Assembly (NCBI GenBank): GCA_039654915.1
Contig: CM077600.1
Coordinates: 26,396,953 to 26,460,952, forward strand
Source: Aquilaria yunnanensis
Lineage: Eukaryota; Streptophyta; Magnoliopsida; Malvales; Thymelaeaceae
Reading direction: 5' to 3'
DNA length: 64,000 bases
Positions within the stretch are counted from its first letter, which is position 1, and the number at the start of each line of letters is the position of its first letter. A model generated the notes under the pieces. It had not been told where the DNA came from and made no database searches. It saw only the letters and a program-made list of their open reading frames with translations. Of the stretch, positions 33,203 through 45,776 are shown piece after piece. The position numbers were made by a program, and so were the translations under genes.

Positions 33203-36200
33203 ATGGCAACTGCAACTATGGCTACAGCAGCTGGTGCAGCTGCTCTTTTGTATTACACACTGAATCGCAAACTTCAGACACGGTCCTCTCACGATGATGA
33301 GGATGAGAATGGCAGTGAATCTGCAAATAATGCTTTGTTAGGTAATGGCCGTGTTTCACGTAGATTAATTCAAGCTCCTGCTACATGGCTGGAGACAATA
33401 TCAACTTTGTCTGAGACACTTAGATTTACATACTCTGAGACCCTGGGCAAATGGCCTATTGGAGATTTGGCATTTGGGATCAGTTTTTTGTTGAAGAGGC
33501 AGGTAAGCTTGCTCTGACTATCCTTTTCTAGGAGTGTGTGCACTTTTAAATAACTCGTCCTGAGAATGAAAAGCTAAAGAGTGCAACATTTTGAATAAAT
33601 AGGATGCTGTATGCATCCAAATTGTATAGGAAATCTCAGCACTGTGCATGCTTATGTTAGGCACTTGGCTCCAGATAGAGATTAACAAGTCCAGTAATAA
33701 GAGAGAGCATATGAGTGATATTTTACTTGCATCTTTCTGCGTTTGGTGTTTTTTTTTTTTTTTTCTGCACATTTTCTGTTTTGTGGCTGAATTGGATCTT
33801 AAGCCTGTTGAGTTGAATCCAAGGCATGAAGCGTGTTTTTGCTTTTCTTATGTTATATCCGTAACGTGTATTTATTTCAATTAAACAGCTCTCACTCTTT
33901 AGACAAAAGATCACTTTAGGCACTAAGCCATGCAAAAGAGTGAGGCGTTGATATTTTTGAATGTTTTACGTTGTTTATTTTTTAAAAAAGAAGTTGCAAC
34001 ATGAAAGGGCTGTTTAATTGTTGAATATATTGTCATCTTCTTTTCCACAATCCTTTAAATGTTAGCTTGTATTGCTATTGAAATTGCTTATTTATGTTAT
34101 TTGTGTGTGCTTGTATGTGTATCTATTTTGGCATTTGTCTACCACTTCTTTGCTTTGCTCTGACATTTTATAACTGCATACATTTTAGGGGAACTTACAT
34201 GTTGAGAGTGTGTTCGGGGGTGAAGATAGCATACAGCTCAAAGGTGTAGAAATAACGGTTGAACTCAGATATCTATTGAAGTTGTTAACCCTGTGTTGGC
34301 ACTTTTCAAAAAAGCCATTCCCTTTGTTTCTGGAGGAGACTGGTTATGCTCAAGAAAATGTTCTCATTCAAGAACCTAAAGCAGGGGTAAGATGCCGGAC
34401 TTGGAGTATATGCATTTCTTTTGAGATTCATATCTCTGACCATTAAGGCTTAATTTTCAATGGCAAGTTCGGAAGTGAAAACACATTAGTGTACATATGT
34501 ATTTACACCAATTTTTCCCCATGTAAATTATCTGCAGATTTTGAAGCCTGCATTTACAATTTTAGTCGACAATGATACAAAATGTTTTCTTTTGTTGATT
34601 CGTGGAACGCATAGTATCAAAGATACACTAACAGCTGCAACTGGAGCTGTGGTACCATTCCATCACACTGTCGTGCATGAAGGAGGTGTTAGCAAATTAG
34701 TTTTGGGTTATGCTCATTGTGGTATGGTAGCTGCTGCTCGGTGGATAGCAAAGCTTGCCACTCCTTGTCTTGTATGTGCACTTAGTGAATATCCAGATTA
34801 TAAGGTTAAGGTAAAAACATGAATCTAGATTTGTCTTTTGCGAGGTCTAATTATGTCATTGAACTGATTGCTCTGTAGAATTAACATTTTAGTACATGGT
34901 TTTAAAATGTAATTGGATGGTCTTGCATATCATCATAAGATATTATGTTCGAAATATTTTGGAAGCTAATGTTTTAGATTTTTATTTATTGCTAACTAAA
35001 TATATTTGCTTTCTAATGAGTGGGTCTTCTACTTGATGTAATGTTTTGCTTAGAAGCAGCAGGCTTAGAAGGCTATAGAGAATTCCACTTTAAATCCATA
35101 AAATATGACCATAATTTTCTTGTAAGGAATGGTATCCCATGGATGCCTAATGGAACACTATACTCTGTGTTGCATACGATAAATCTAGTTTTGACTTCTC
35201 AGAAAGCAGGGGTTTCACTTGGTTTTCATTTTTTTTCCTATTGTGTGAAATATTTCTCTCGGAATTGAACAGGTTGTGGGGCACTCTTTGGGTGGAGGTA
35301 CTGCAGCACTTTTAACTTACGTATTGAGGGAGCAGCAGGAGTTGTCAACAACTACCTGCGTAAGCTTTGCTCCAGGTTTGTAATTGTATGTCGTGTATTC
35401 TTGAATGTAAATAGTGACTTATATTAAAAAACATGTAAATAGTGACCGACTCGCTGAACTGTACTGGTCTATATATTATGCAGTGCTCACTTCTGAATAA
35501 TGTCATAGGAACTCTTTAACCTGTTCTATTGGACTCTACCTAATGTATTATTTTCATTACTTGCCATGGCTATAGAAACTGACCCACATATGATGTATGC
35601 AGCGGCTTGTATGACATGGGATTTGGCTGAGTCAGGGTGTGATTTCATTACTTCTGTCATCAATGGGGCTGACTTGGTTCCTACATTCTCAGCTGCTTCA
35701 GTGGATGATCTGCGAGCTGAGGTGAGGTTACTAGTCACTCACTTCAGGCATTTTGGCGCAACAGTACTTACTTTATTTTTTTTGACAGTAAATTGTTTTT
35801 CCTTAGATCACATTTATCATTTCAGGTGACTGCATCTGCTTGGCTAAATGACTTGCGGAATCAGATTGAGCATACCAGATTTCTTAGTACTGTTTACCGA
35901 TCTGCATCAGCATTGGGTTCCCGTCTCCCATCCATGGCAACTGCTAGAGCAAAGGTTGCCGGGGCTGGAGCAATTTTGCGGCCTGTATCTAATGGCACAC
36001 AGGTAAGTAATATGGATCTAAACTATTGTCCTTGCTATATTTGCATGAGTAGGGTACCCTACTGCTGGAGTAAAATGACTTTAAAAGTGTCAACTGATTG
36101 AAATTCCCCGCAGTTCCCCTTTTCTACTTATTGATCACCAGATTGTTTTTGTTGGCTACTGCTCAAGCTTCACTATTGGACATAATTCGCGCTCTTTCTT

Positions 36201-37166
36201 CTATTTACATTTTGATTTCGTTTTAGCCTTTTAGCAATACGTTGGTCTTGGGTAATTAAACTAATAAGGCATTAGGCACTCTGCAAGTATTTTGGATTTT
36301 GTCTGAAGACTTCCAGTTGTCAATAGGTTGTAATGAGGCGGGCCCAGAGCATGGCTCAAGCTGCCTGGACTCGCCCTGCCTTGAACTTGTCCTCCTGGTC
36401 ATGCATAGGGCCTCGACATCGAGGTGCAGCTGCTCGATCAAACTCTAAAGAGGGAAGTTCTGAAGAGTCTTCCATGGCCAAGAAGGAAACTACTGAACCT
36501 CTAATTACTTCATCTGGGAATACAGCATCAACAACTATTGAAACCATCAATCTCCCTGTTTCTTCCTCTGGAGGAATAGAGTGGACCTCAGAAACTGAGT
36601 GTTCCTGTTCTGATGACATAGATCAGAAGGATATTGGTGATGCTGATATGTCTGATGGTGAGGACCTCATGGGCCATGGCAGTCCTGAAGACAGCATGAA
36701 TGAAGTTGAGTTGTGGCAACAACTAGAGCTTGAGCTTTATGAGAGCAATGAAGGTGAGGACACTGATGTCGTGAAAGAAATGAGAGAAGAAGAAGCAGCA
36801 GCCATGGCAGAAGCTGGTGAGTACCAACAGGAGATCACTGCTCCAGAAACGAAGGAGGTGCACAGATTCTTCCCTGCCGGAAAGATTGTGCACATCATTA
36901 CCCTTCACACTGTTGCTGCGGAGCAAAATCGCTCTTCCTCTTCCTCAAGTGAGTCTGATGAAAGCGATCAGCAAATAGAGCCTAAGATTGGGATCTTTTT
37001 GACCCCGAGATCACTATACAGTAAACTACGCTTGTCACAGTCCATGATAAATGATCATTTTATGCCGGTTTATAGAAGACAGATTGAGAAGCTAATAAAG
37101 GAGCTTGAGGAGGAACAGGCCTTTGACACTCAAAACTACAATGTCCGTACACAAGAGGTATTATAG
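33203..37166 (+). CDS. class 3 lipase, plant mono/diacylglycerol lipase-like
   Basis: Seven coding exons: 33203-33502, 34189-34386, 34538-34810, 35273-35375, 35603-35721, 35826-36002, 36327-37166. All are GT-AG and in frame, giving 669 residues. The N-terminus has a short hydrophobic anchor (TAAGAAALLYYTL), then the plant mono/diacylglycerol lipase N-terminal domain (STLSETLRFTYSETLGKWPI). The alpha/beta-hydrolase core carries the nucleophile elbow GHSLGGG with Ser262; the likely Asp is 315 (NGADLVP) and the likely His about 579 (FPAGKIVHI). A long acidic, Ser-rich insert (about 440-560) separates Asp from His. The reaction is expected to be hydrolysis of an acyl ester of a glycerolipid, with the protein held at a membrane; the substrate is inferred from family only. 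The closest remembered relative is Arabidopsis At3g14075. The C-terminus after ELEEEQAF is less certain. Confidence 0.93.
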
Positions 37167-39928
37167 TGAAGCACAGCATTAGGCCTGTAGTTAACAGTTC
37201 AGTACAAGGGATTCAGCTAAAGAGCTCACTATTCTTTTTTACTTCCATCCTGCTGGCCGGACTGAAAAATCGTTGGTGCTCTGACTTGATACAAGCTCGA
37301 CTCTCTAACCATACTTGGCCACTAACAAAAGGTAAATACGCAATACTTGATCTTCTAGTGCCAGAGTCCTCGAATTGTAAATTTAGTGTAGACTTGTTTC
37401 TATTCTGGGATTGTTTTATAAACAGAAAAGTTTTGGTGCAAATTTGTGTGGACAGTTAGATTTTTAGCCCCAAAATGAGGTTTTGGATACCTCAAGAGTC
37501 GACAGTCGAGACATTTTTAGTTGTGAGAAAATTAGTCCATCATTTTTTGTTATGGAAAGCCCGTCATAGAATTTATTCTACATCTCTTTTAAGTGCAAAG
37601 TGGAGAAATGTGACGTAGAAACCAAAATTTAAACCATTATTGGGTATAATAAATGAGAAGTATCATATAAATGATCCAATAGCCTTACTAACATTAGGCT
37701 CGGTATTGTGGTAAACAGAATCAGAATGATTATTTTCTGAAATCAAATCGATGCCTTGAGTTGGATCATTTCAATTTCTATGTCAAAAATAGACTTGCAT
37801 ACGAAGTTGTTCCCACTTTTTAATTTGCCGTACCACTTTTTTAACTCGACCTGTCGTTGGACTGGGTCATCTACCAATCTCTTATCAGATCCAGCTCCTC
37901 GGCATGTACTTTATTCTATGTAATTTACCATCGTACTGTAAGTAAAGAAAATTCGCAAAAATTCCTTTTGTTTATATATAATTGTTTAAGGTACATTTGG
38001 AAGAAAAAGGTATACATGTGAATAACTTGACATTTGAAAAATCTAGACCTCTATTTTTGGGGCAGTCCCTCCAGTTTTTTCTCTGGACATCATACAGCCC
38101 AGTTTCACATCAAGAATAGGCCCAACTAATCTCTGTCTTGTCTACCAGCCAGCACGGGGCCATGATAACTGGTTGAGTTTTTGTTTCGTTATAAGATTTA
38201 GAAGTAAAACGATCAATATGCAAAAGACTTTTACAGCGGTTTTTTTTTTTTTTACTAATAGATGGTGGTTGAATTGAAAATTGTGTGTAAACCAAATTTA
38301 AATTTAAATTTTCTATAGACTATTTCACATTTTGTAAAAATAAATATATTCAGAGTCAATTTGGGGCACAATCAACTCTAGTTCGTCTAGTTGTTAAGTA
38401 TGAACAAGTTAAATGGATAAAAGAAAAAAAAAAAATAAGGTGGGCGTGATCAAATAATCTGTAAGACATTGATGCGAAGCCAAACGAGGCACTTCACTTG
38501 CCAAAGGCTGCGCAGCCAAATCAATGTCCCGACTGTTCACATCTATGAGTTGTGAATTTCTTTTAATATTTTCCTCACACAATAATTGACTTTTGTTTTG
38601 ATAATTGATGGCCCACAAGGCCCACCCACAACCATTGTAGTTGTCCCTTAATTAACAAGGTTGATGTCGCTTTAATCACGATTTGGACTCCTTGAAAAGA
38701 ACTACCAACGACTTTGCCATATTGTATTAGACTATTAGTTACTTAGAGTGAACATACAGGGAAACTTCCTGGGAAATCCACAACTTTAATCAGTGTTTCA
38801 TTTTGTTGGGTAACTCAAATTAACTGTTTGATATCAACTTTTCAATTTATAATTTAAATTATCTTCAATAAATTAACCTTGTGGAATAATTTTCTAAAAA
38901 TTAAACATTAAACTATGATCAGTATTTTCCCTCTTTAAATTGAATTTTATGTCTCACATCGGAGTATAGTGAGACGTTTTATCTATATTAACGGATTTCA
39001 TTCATATGAGAAAATAATGCAAAATGTTTTAAAAATATTTCGAATAAAAGAGAGCGTTCTAAGAGGATTTAGAACCAACATAAACAGTTAGTATAAATTA
39101 AAAATTAGGAAGGTACAAAATTTACGCAGTGAGAATATATATAAAAATAACGAGATGTCCGGTAGCAAAGAGCAGCCCATAAAAGATGGTTTTTTTTGTG
39201 ACAAAATGTCCCGTTTGTACTTTGTACTCAAATTGTTGACTCAGTCAATTGGATCAGATGGACAATAGTCATTTCATGGCGTGGCAAAATTGAATCCTTT
39301 CTCTTCTGTTTCTACCTGTGGTAAAATATTCATGTCGAAATTCAAATCCAATAGAAATCAACTTGTACGATGCTAAACAAACTTTAGTTGAATGGCAAAA
39401 AAAAAAGAGGAGACCGTTTCTTGTTTGTTAGTTCTTTGCTTATGGTGAAACTACACTTTGATTAAACAAAAACAAATCAATATCTATCTGTGTAGTGGCG
39501 GCACTTGAAAAAGTTTTTTGGGGGCCAAAAATTTCTTACATGAGATGGAGGGAGTCAAGCTAACTTTGTGATAATAACCACAAACTGTAAGATTTATTAA
39601 AAAAACTCACTATTATTAATCTTGTTGATTTTTTTTAATAAAAAACTAATGTCATTCGAAAATTAAAATTTTATCTAATAATCACTTTTTTAAAAATTAA
39701 CTAATTTTTTATGATACCCAACTTAAAAAATAATAAAATATACTTAATTTTTTGAAAAAATATTTTGAAAATACTTTATGGGTTTCTTAAATTGTAAAAT
39801 TTATTTGGTACATAAGATAATACATTAAATAACTCATTATTTAAACTCTTCTAAATACAACTCATGTATTTTGTATTATATCATAGATTGAGGAAACCAA
39901 TAACAACTTAAATCAAACAATTGTCTCA
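37167..39928. other. 3' flank of lipase gene and AT-rich intergenic DNA
   Basis: The first few hundred bases are probably 3' untranslated sequence. The rest is AT-rich without a supported gene. A phrase TGTCTCACATCGGAG near 38950 resembles motifs common in short plant LTR elements, but no paired copy was found. Confidence 0.4.
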
Positions 39929-40095
39929 CCCGCATAGCATAATGGCAAGGGTTTAACCCCCATGCATAGACACATGCAGTGCTGGTTTGAACGCTTTTTT
40001 GAATCCAAGATGTTTCTGATTGCCAAAAAGAAGTCGAACAATCAAGTCAGCCGGTGCACGCCAGTATTCCCCCCTCCATTTTTAGAGTGAGCATT
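39929..40095 (+). mobile_element. tRNA-derived SINE-like unit
   Basis: ATAGCATAATGGCAAGGG matches the pol III A box (TRGCNNARYGG) and GGTTTGAACGC about 50 bases later matches the B box. The unit continues through a GC-richer body (GTCAGCCGGTGCACGCC) into T/A-rich tail sequence. A folded tRNA is not conserved and no clean target duplication is seen, so it is an old SINE copy. Confidence 0.4.
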
Positions 40096-42218
40096 ATTCA
40101 TATAAAAATAAAAAAAATTGAAAAGAAATTATATTACATTCGGATAAAATAGTTTGGTTAATTTTCTAGTTTTAATGGTTCGGACTAAAAGTGAATTTTA
40201 TGTTCAGTTATTGTATCAGTTAGTAGATCATATGTTTGAAATCGAATAATCCAATAGTAATAAATATTTTATTATTTTCTATATTGACCATACATATATA
40301 AAGTTATTTCTTATTAATTTCGAACCATATTGTTTATCCTTCTTTAATTTTGGGTATAAGAGGTAAAATTTTTAATATTTATCTTATTTTTCATTTACTA
40401 TATGTATTTGTATTAGAAAGAGGAATTGAGTGCAATGAATCGGATAAAGCAAAATATAATTTAGATAGTTTGGATCAATTTTAACATGTAATGTAGAAAA
40501 TTTGGATACACTTTGTAAAAATTGAAAACTGATTGAATTATTATGTTCGAATTAGTTTCAAATTGAACCAACTGAATACTCGCCCAACTCCTCTCTCTCT
40601 CACCTTACGAATCATCTTACGTACTTTTTTTTAAAAAAAAAAAATAATGAGTAACTTTTAATTTTTATAAGAGATTCGGTCATTATCCAAAAAAAATTAA
40701 GAAAAAAACAAATAAAATTTTGTCCGCATCTGGAAATTTTCACAAATGAACATAATGCATACGATTTGGTTGACCAAATGAAAATAATTAGACAGAAAAC
40801 AGGGGTGCAATTGGAGCCCCCAAAATGTTTCAAAAACACCACTGAGCTACAAACATGATTGTTGACAAAACCTTTCTGAGCTTTCACTCTCCCTCATCGA
40901 CTTTGTTCCGGTCTAGACATTAGTGTGTGTGAAATTAATTGCATGTCTTACAAGCCAGACTTGTCGCCTCCCCACATGAAACATAGAAAAATACTTTCTA
41001 CCTACCATACGTACGTCCCTAACTAAAAAATATCCGTAGCTGTGCAATCTCGTAATATTATTAATGTTGACCTTGATGTCTAGTTTAAGTGGCAACCTCT
41101 AAGTTCATATAGCTCAGGGAAGCCCAAAAATTATATATATGTTTTCATCTAGGATATTGCTTAATTACATGAAATATATTCTTCTATTCCATTACATATG
41201 AACAAAATAAATTATGAAAGTGAGTTAGAAATAATTGCATGTTTACTTAGTTACACTACATAACATTGAATAAATTCAGGTGGTTTTCATGTTACTTATT
41301 TTGGTTCTAAAGTGAACTAGACTATTGACCTTATATTCAATAAATTTAATGTAATACAATACAAGCAATATATAAACATCCCCTAACAACCCATACACTG
41401 TTATATTTAGCAGTGTCTGCATTTTCCAACAAACTACTGTGTTATTAGTAATATATTATGAAAGTAAAAAAGTCAAGGTAAATCAAAATTTTATTTTATT
41501 AAATTCCATTATATTCATTGAATTAGAAACGTCGGACCTTATCTCTTACATGGGATGGGAGGAGGGAGATATGAAGGCTTTTCCCACGCGGGAAGAAGAG
41601 GAGCAAACGACAAACCTTTGATTTGCAACGAGTGGAAGTCCTTTTCGCGATGGATGCGCATATGTATGTACGATGATGATATGATGATTTCAGCACGCTC
41701 TGTTTTAGCATGGCCATGCCTATGCCCTGGTCCATCTGCTAGCTACTGCTACCTATACATACATGAGTAAGTTGCATAAATAGTCTCTAATCTTTAATTG
41801 TTATTTCATTTTAGTTCATAACCTATTAAATAGTTTATTTTGGTCCTAAAATTATTAAAACTGTTTCATTTTGGTCCTAAGTCTAATAAAAATATTTCAT
41901 TTTAGTCCTAATTAAATGAAATATGTAACTTAAAATATTCATTTGATAAAAAATTTTAGATTTTAGTTTAAACTATCTGGTAATTGTCTTACAATAAATT
42001 TAATCTGTATAATAATTTTTAATAGTTAATAGAAAATTTAATTTATATTTTTTTCCTTTCTGTAAATTAAATTTATTTAATTTAGGAAGAAAAAAAATAC
42101 TAATTTAAATTATCTATTTGCCACAAAAATATTGAACTGTTTAAATTTATCTAAAGATAGTTACCGAACATTTAAATCAGAATTTCAAAAGTTCATATCT
42201 GACAGTTATTCTGAGTTA
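40096..42218. other. AT-rich intergenic DNA, no gene supported
   Basis: Short ORFs occur (for example 41439-41770) but none resembles a known protein. 41775-41920 contains repeated TTTCATTTTAGT/TTTTGGTCCTAA phrases, like one end of a MULE-type MITE without a visible partner. Confidence 0.4.
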
Positions 42219-42238
42219 ATATATATATATATATATAT
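42219..42238. repeat. (AT)10 microsatellite
   Basis: Twenty bases of pure alternating AT, followed by a GT-rich, less regular stretch (TGTATTTGTATGTCTGTGTG). Confidence 0.9.
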
Positions 42239-42620
42239 GCATGTATTTGTATGTCTGTGTGTGAACGTGTGTGTGCTTATAAACAAAGGAAGTAAAAAAT
42301 CTAACCTAGTTGTTATTTCTTTTTTTTAAGAAAAAAGAATTAACATTAAAATTTTCAGAAAATTAATTAAATTTATGTATAAACCCAAGATATTTCACAC
42401 GCACCTTCTAAATTTTTCTTTTGTTTAGTAACACACATGCGGAATAGGCGGAGCAAGAAAAATTAAAACTCGTAAAATCTCTTAAACTCATGAGGTTTAC
42501 TTGTAAATTTTATAAAGCCGATTTTGTAAAATCTTAGACACATGAAGCAAGGGAATTGGTACTTTTTGTAAGTACGCATGAGGAGTTGGCAACAGATAAC
42601 AACTTTGTGTGGCTTCTAGC

Positions 42621-42657
<37 letters not shown>
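42621..42657. repeat. (TAA)12 microsatellite
   Basis: Thirty-seven uninterrupted bases of TAA repeats; likely polymorphic in length. Confidence 0.95.
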
Positions 42658-42658
<1 letters not shown>

Positions 42659-43225
42659 GAGCCAGCGTGGCGTGGGAGAGCGGTTGCGTGCGTTGCACCC
42701 AAATCCAGCCGATAATTATTCGAAGATCGTAAGCCCTAAACTTTATCATCACCAATAAAATGAGATTCTTTATTCCTAAAGCGGTACGATGAAACGCTTT
42801 TGTCAACATTTTTATTTTTTGTGAATCATTTAGTTGAACATTTTTTAAAAAATCAAAATTAAAAAGAGAAAGGCAATATATTTGTAAGGGCTCATTTAGA
42901 ATCATACAAGAAATTCATGATTAATAGAATTATACATCGGATTATTTTTCATAAGAAATTGTTTTTGGTCCATTTATATATGTATTTTTTGTGTGTATCC
43001 GAAGTCTATATAAATCAATTACAATGAACTCCTCTCCAACTTTGAGCTGAAGGAATTTTTAACACGTGATCATGCTTAACCAATCCGCCGGAGTTTCTCA
43101 CATCTACGGAATGTACATGTCCAGCAATGAAACCATTAAAAATAATGAAAATTCTAAATAAATGCATATCAAGGCTACATATACAATTGAGGCAAAACAT
43201 GTATCGTAAATTCTGATAAAATGGT
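42658..43225. other. intergenic, no gene seen
   Basis: A short GC-richer stretch (GGAGCCAGCGTGGCGTGGGA) follows the microsatellite. No ORF or repeat boundary supports a gene. Confidence 0.4.
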
Positions 43226-43690
43226 ATTAATCCTGGACAAAATACATACTAAAACTAGATAAATGTATCTTAAAATTAGATAAATGAATTTGACATATAA
43301 TCAAAGTGAACACACATATCTAATTAAAATCTAAATAAAATGTTCTTAATTCTAAATAAATGTTTATAATGGCTAAACAAATGCATATTAAAACTAGACA
43401 AATGAATCTTAGAAGCAGATAAATAAATCTTATAAATAGATATACAATCAAGCAAAATAAATGTTCTTTAAATCTAGACAAATGCTTATTAAAACTACAT
43501 AAATGCATATTAGAACTAAAGAACTGAATCTCATATATTTATGTATAACTAAATTAAAAAGTTATATCTCAAACTAGGCATGATAATCTCAACACTAGAT
43601 ACATGCATCTTAGCATTAGATAGATGCATCTAAAAAATAAACATGTAATCAAAATGAAATAAATGTATTTCAAATATAGGCAAGATGATC
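43226..43690. repeat. array of AGATAAATGCAT-like words
   Basis: The phrase (A)CTAGATAAATG(C/T)AT(C/A)TTA recurs about fifteen times at 16-30 bp spacing, with substitutions (AGACAAATG, ACATAAATG). Non-coding on both strands; the minus-strand ORF 43320-43508 is a by-product. Confidence 0.65.
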
Positions 43691-45188
43691 TCATAACAAA
43701 AAAGGTTTTAGGTTTAAACCTTTATTTTTCACTTGACCTCCCTCATGCATACAAAAAATAATACTCCATCCATCTCAAAACTACCGCAACATATTCTATT
43801 TTGAGTAGTCTTAAATCGTTATAATATTTTCATATTTAGTAAATTACTTTACCATACTATTATTGAATATTCACTTTTTTCTAATTTTCTCGATTTATGT
43901 GTAAAAAATTAAGAGTAAAAATAAAAATAATATACACATTTTTTTTCACTTTTTTAATCTCTATACCAAACCAAATGGTTTAAAGATATGAGAAAGAGAG
44001 ATTAACTTTCAAAAATGTTTCTTTCACTTCAATCCTATTTTGAGTTATACAAGCCAAACAATAAATATATATACATATATGGCTTCATATGTCATTTGAG
44101 ATTTATCCAATTTTTCATAATTAACGTGTGTATTGCTAGTTTACAATTTTAATGAAATAAAGTCTATTTCGCGTTCCTGATATGGTACTAGGAAATTTTC
44201 TCGAGCTTATTCAATGAACAATACAAATCAAAGTATCAAAAAAATGCAACAAATTAACTTAATTCTTATTTATGTAGAATGTAATGATAGCGGAGTACCT
44301 AATTATTGACAGTAGAACTATCATATTAGATGATTGATCAGATTCAAATAAGGTCAACAGTTGATTTGTGTGATCATTTCTGTGTCTTTTTGGTGTTCTC
44401 CATAAACTTCAACGATTTATATATATGGGTAAAAAAAAGACTTGAATGAATGATTTAAAAGGTTCATGGTCGAATTGAACACCTTCGGGATCAAAGATCC
44501 CAAAAAGAGCAAAAACTGAAAGTTTGGAATAGTAGGAGCATTTTCAAACCTCCTTTTTTTAACATCTAGAAGTATGAGCATAAGTATATACAAGGAACGA
44601 TGTACAATTGTTGTAATTAAGAGAAGAGAAATGTTAGCCTTTTTAAGATCTAGAAGGCAACCAAATTTGTTCTGAATAACGTTTGTGTAAAGAAGTGAAA
44701 ATGCTAGAGTCGGACTTTAGACCCCCACATAATATCCCTATATATTAGCCATTCCAAATATGTGGGACCATGTTTAGAACTTGAGTTATCATCATCTTTA
44801 GTTGAGAATACATGCTTTTGAAGGGCCTTAAACAGTTTATTCATATCTTTGCCTTTATATGACTTGTTAGTTGAAAGTTTTCTTGATGAGCTAATTCAAT
44901 ATTTGCTTCGTCTCATTTCGTTTGCTCCACTTCATTTTGCCCAAAATTTAAGAAAGACTTATATTATGTCTTTTTTTTTTTTCAATTTTGCCCTATCTTA
45001 CTCCATCGCCACAACCGACCATTGTTGTCTTCGATTCCAATTTGGGACATATGGTGAAGGCCAAATTCTAGTTCTCAAACATCAAGCATCTACCTGGACT
45101 GATTCCAATTGCAAACTCTAAATTTTCAAACATCAAGCAAGTTAAGATGAAACCAAAAAAGAAGGCAAAAAAGAAGAATCAGATAGAC
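43691..45188. other. intergenic; truncated Stowaway-like end at 43762
   Basis: CTCCATCCATCTCAAAACTA at about 43763 looks like a Stowaway-type terminus preceded by TA. No inverted partner was found within 400 bp, so it is a partial copy. The remainder is AT-rich with no supported gene. Confidence 0.4.
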
Positions 45189-45205
45189 AAATAGAATTCC
45201 CAAGT

Positions 45206-45759
45206 ATACATTCAGCAACGCAGCTCCTAGTGTATAGAATAATTGAAATTTGCATGATAGCAACAAAAATCTAGAATCATAAATAAAGGTTTTGGCGTGG
45301 TGGCAACTTCCTAGAACTACGCCTTTGGATACTAAGGATGCTCTATCTATGTCATGGTCTCAGGGTCTGCCAGGTTGGATTCAGAAAATTTGGCAGGCAG
45401 TGTGTTGTGTTACTTGCTGGATTATTTGGAAGGCTAGAAATAGTTATGTTTTTAAGGATACTAGTGTAACGGGGATGCAGATGCTTGGGGATATACAGTT
45501 TTTTTCTTTCTTCTGGATTAGTCATAGATCCAAAAGGATGAAATTGGCATGGGTGGATTGGTTGCTCAACCCATGTCAAGCCTTACAAAATTGTATCTAG
45601 TTTAAGTCTGCAGGCGGTGCTCAGGGGTTTGTTCTGCTCCTTTTCTGGGGAAGGGGTGGGGTAGTTGTGTTTTGATTTTTGCTAGCCCCTGGCTAGTGCT
45701 TGTTCCCTTGTTATTTTATTATTAATATATATTATTGTTGCCGTTCAAAAAAAAAAAAT
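45206..45759 (+). mobile_element. 5'-truncated LINE with poly(A) and 17-bp target duplication
   Basis: The 554-bp insert ends in CCGTTC followed by an A tract. It is flanked by AAATAGAATTCCCAAGT (45189-45205) and AAATAGAATTTCCAAGT (45760-45776), which differ at one base. The single frame 45292-45600 encodes the C-terminal tail seen in plant L1-like polyproteins after the zinc-binding domain, with CWIIWKARNSYVFKD and SKRMKLAWVDWLLNP. Severe 5' truncation is normal for LINE integration. The frame still being open suggests a rather recent insertion. Confidence 0.85.
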
Positions 45760-45776
45760 AAATAGAATTTCCAAGT

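Noticed and set aside
41439..41770. Two short plus-strand ORFs with Arg/Gly- and Met-rich segments
   Set aside because: Not similar to any family I know, overlapping frames, no promoter or intron signals.
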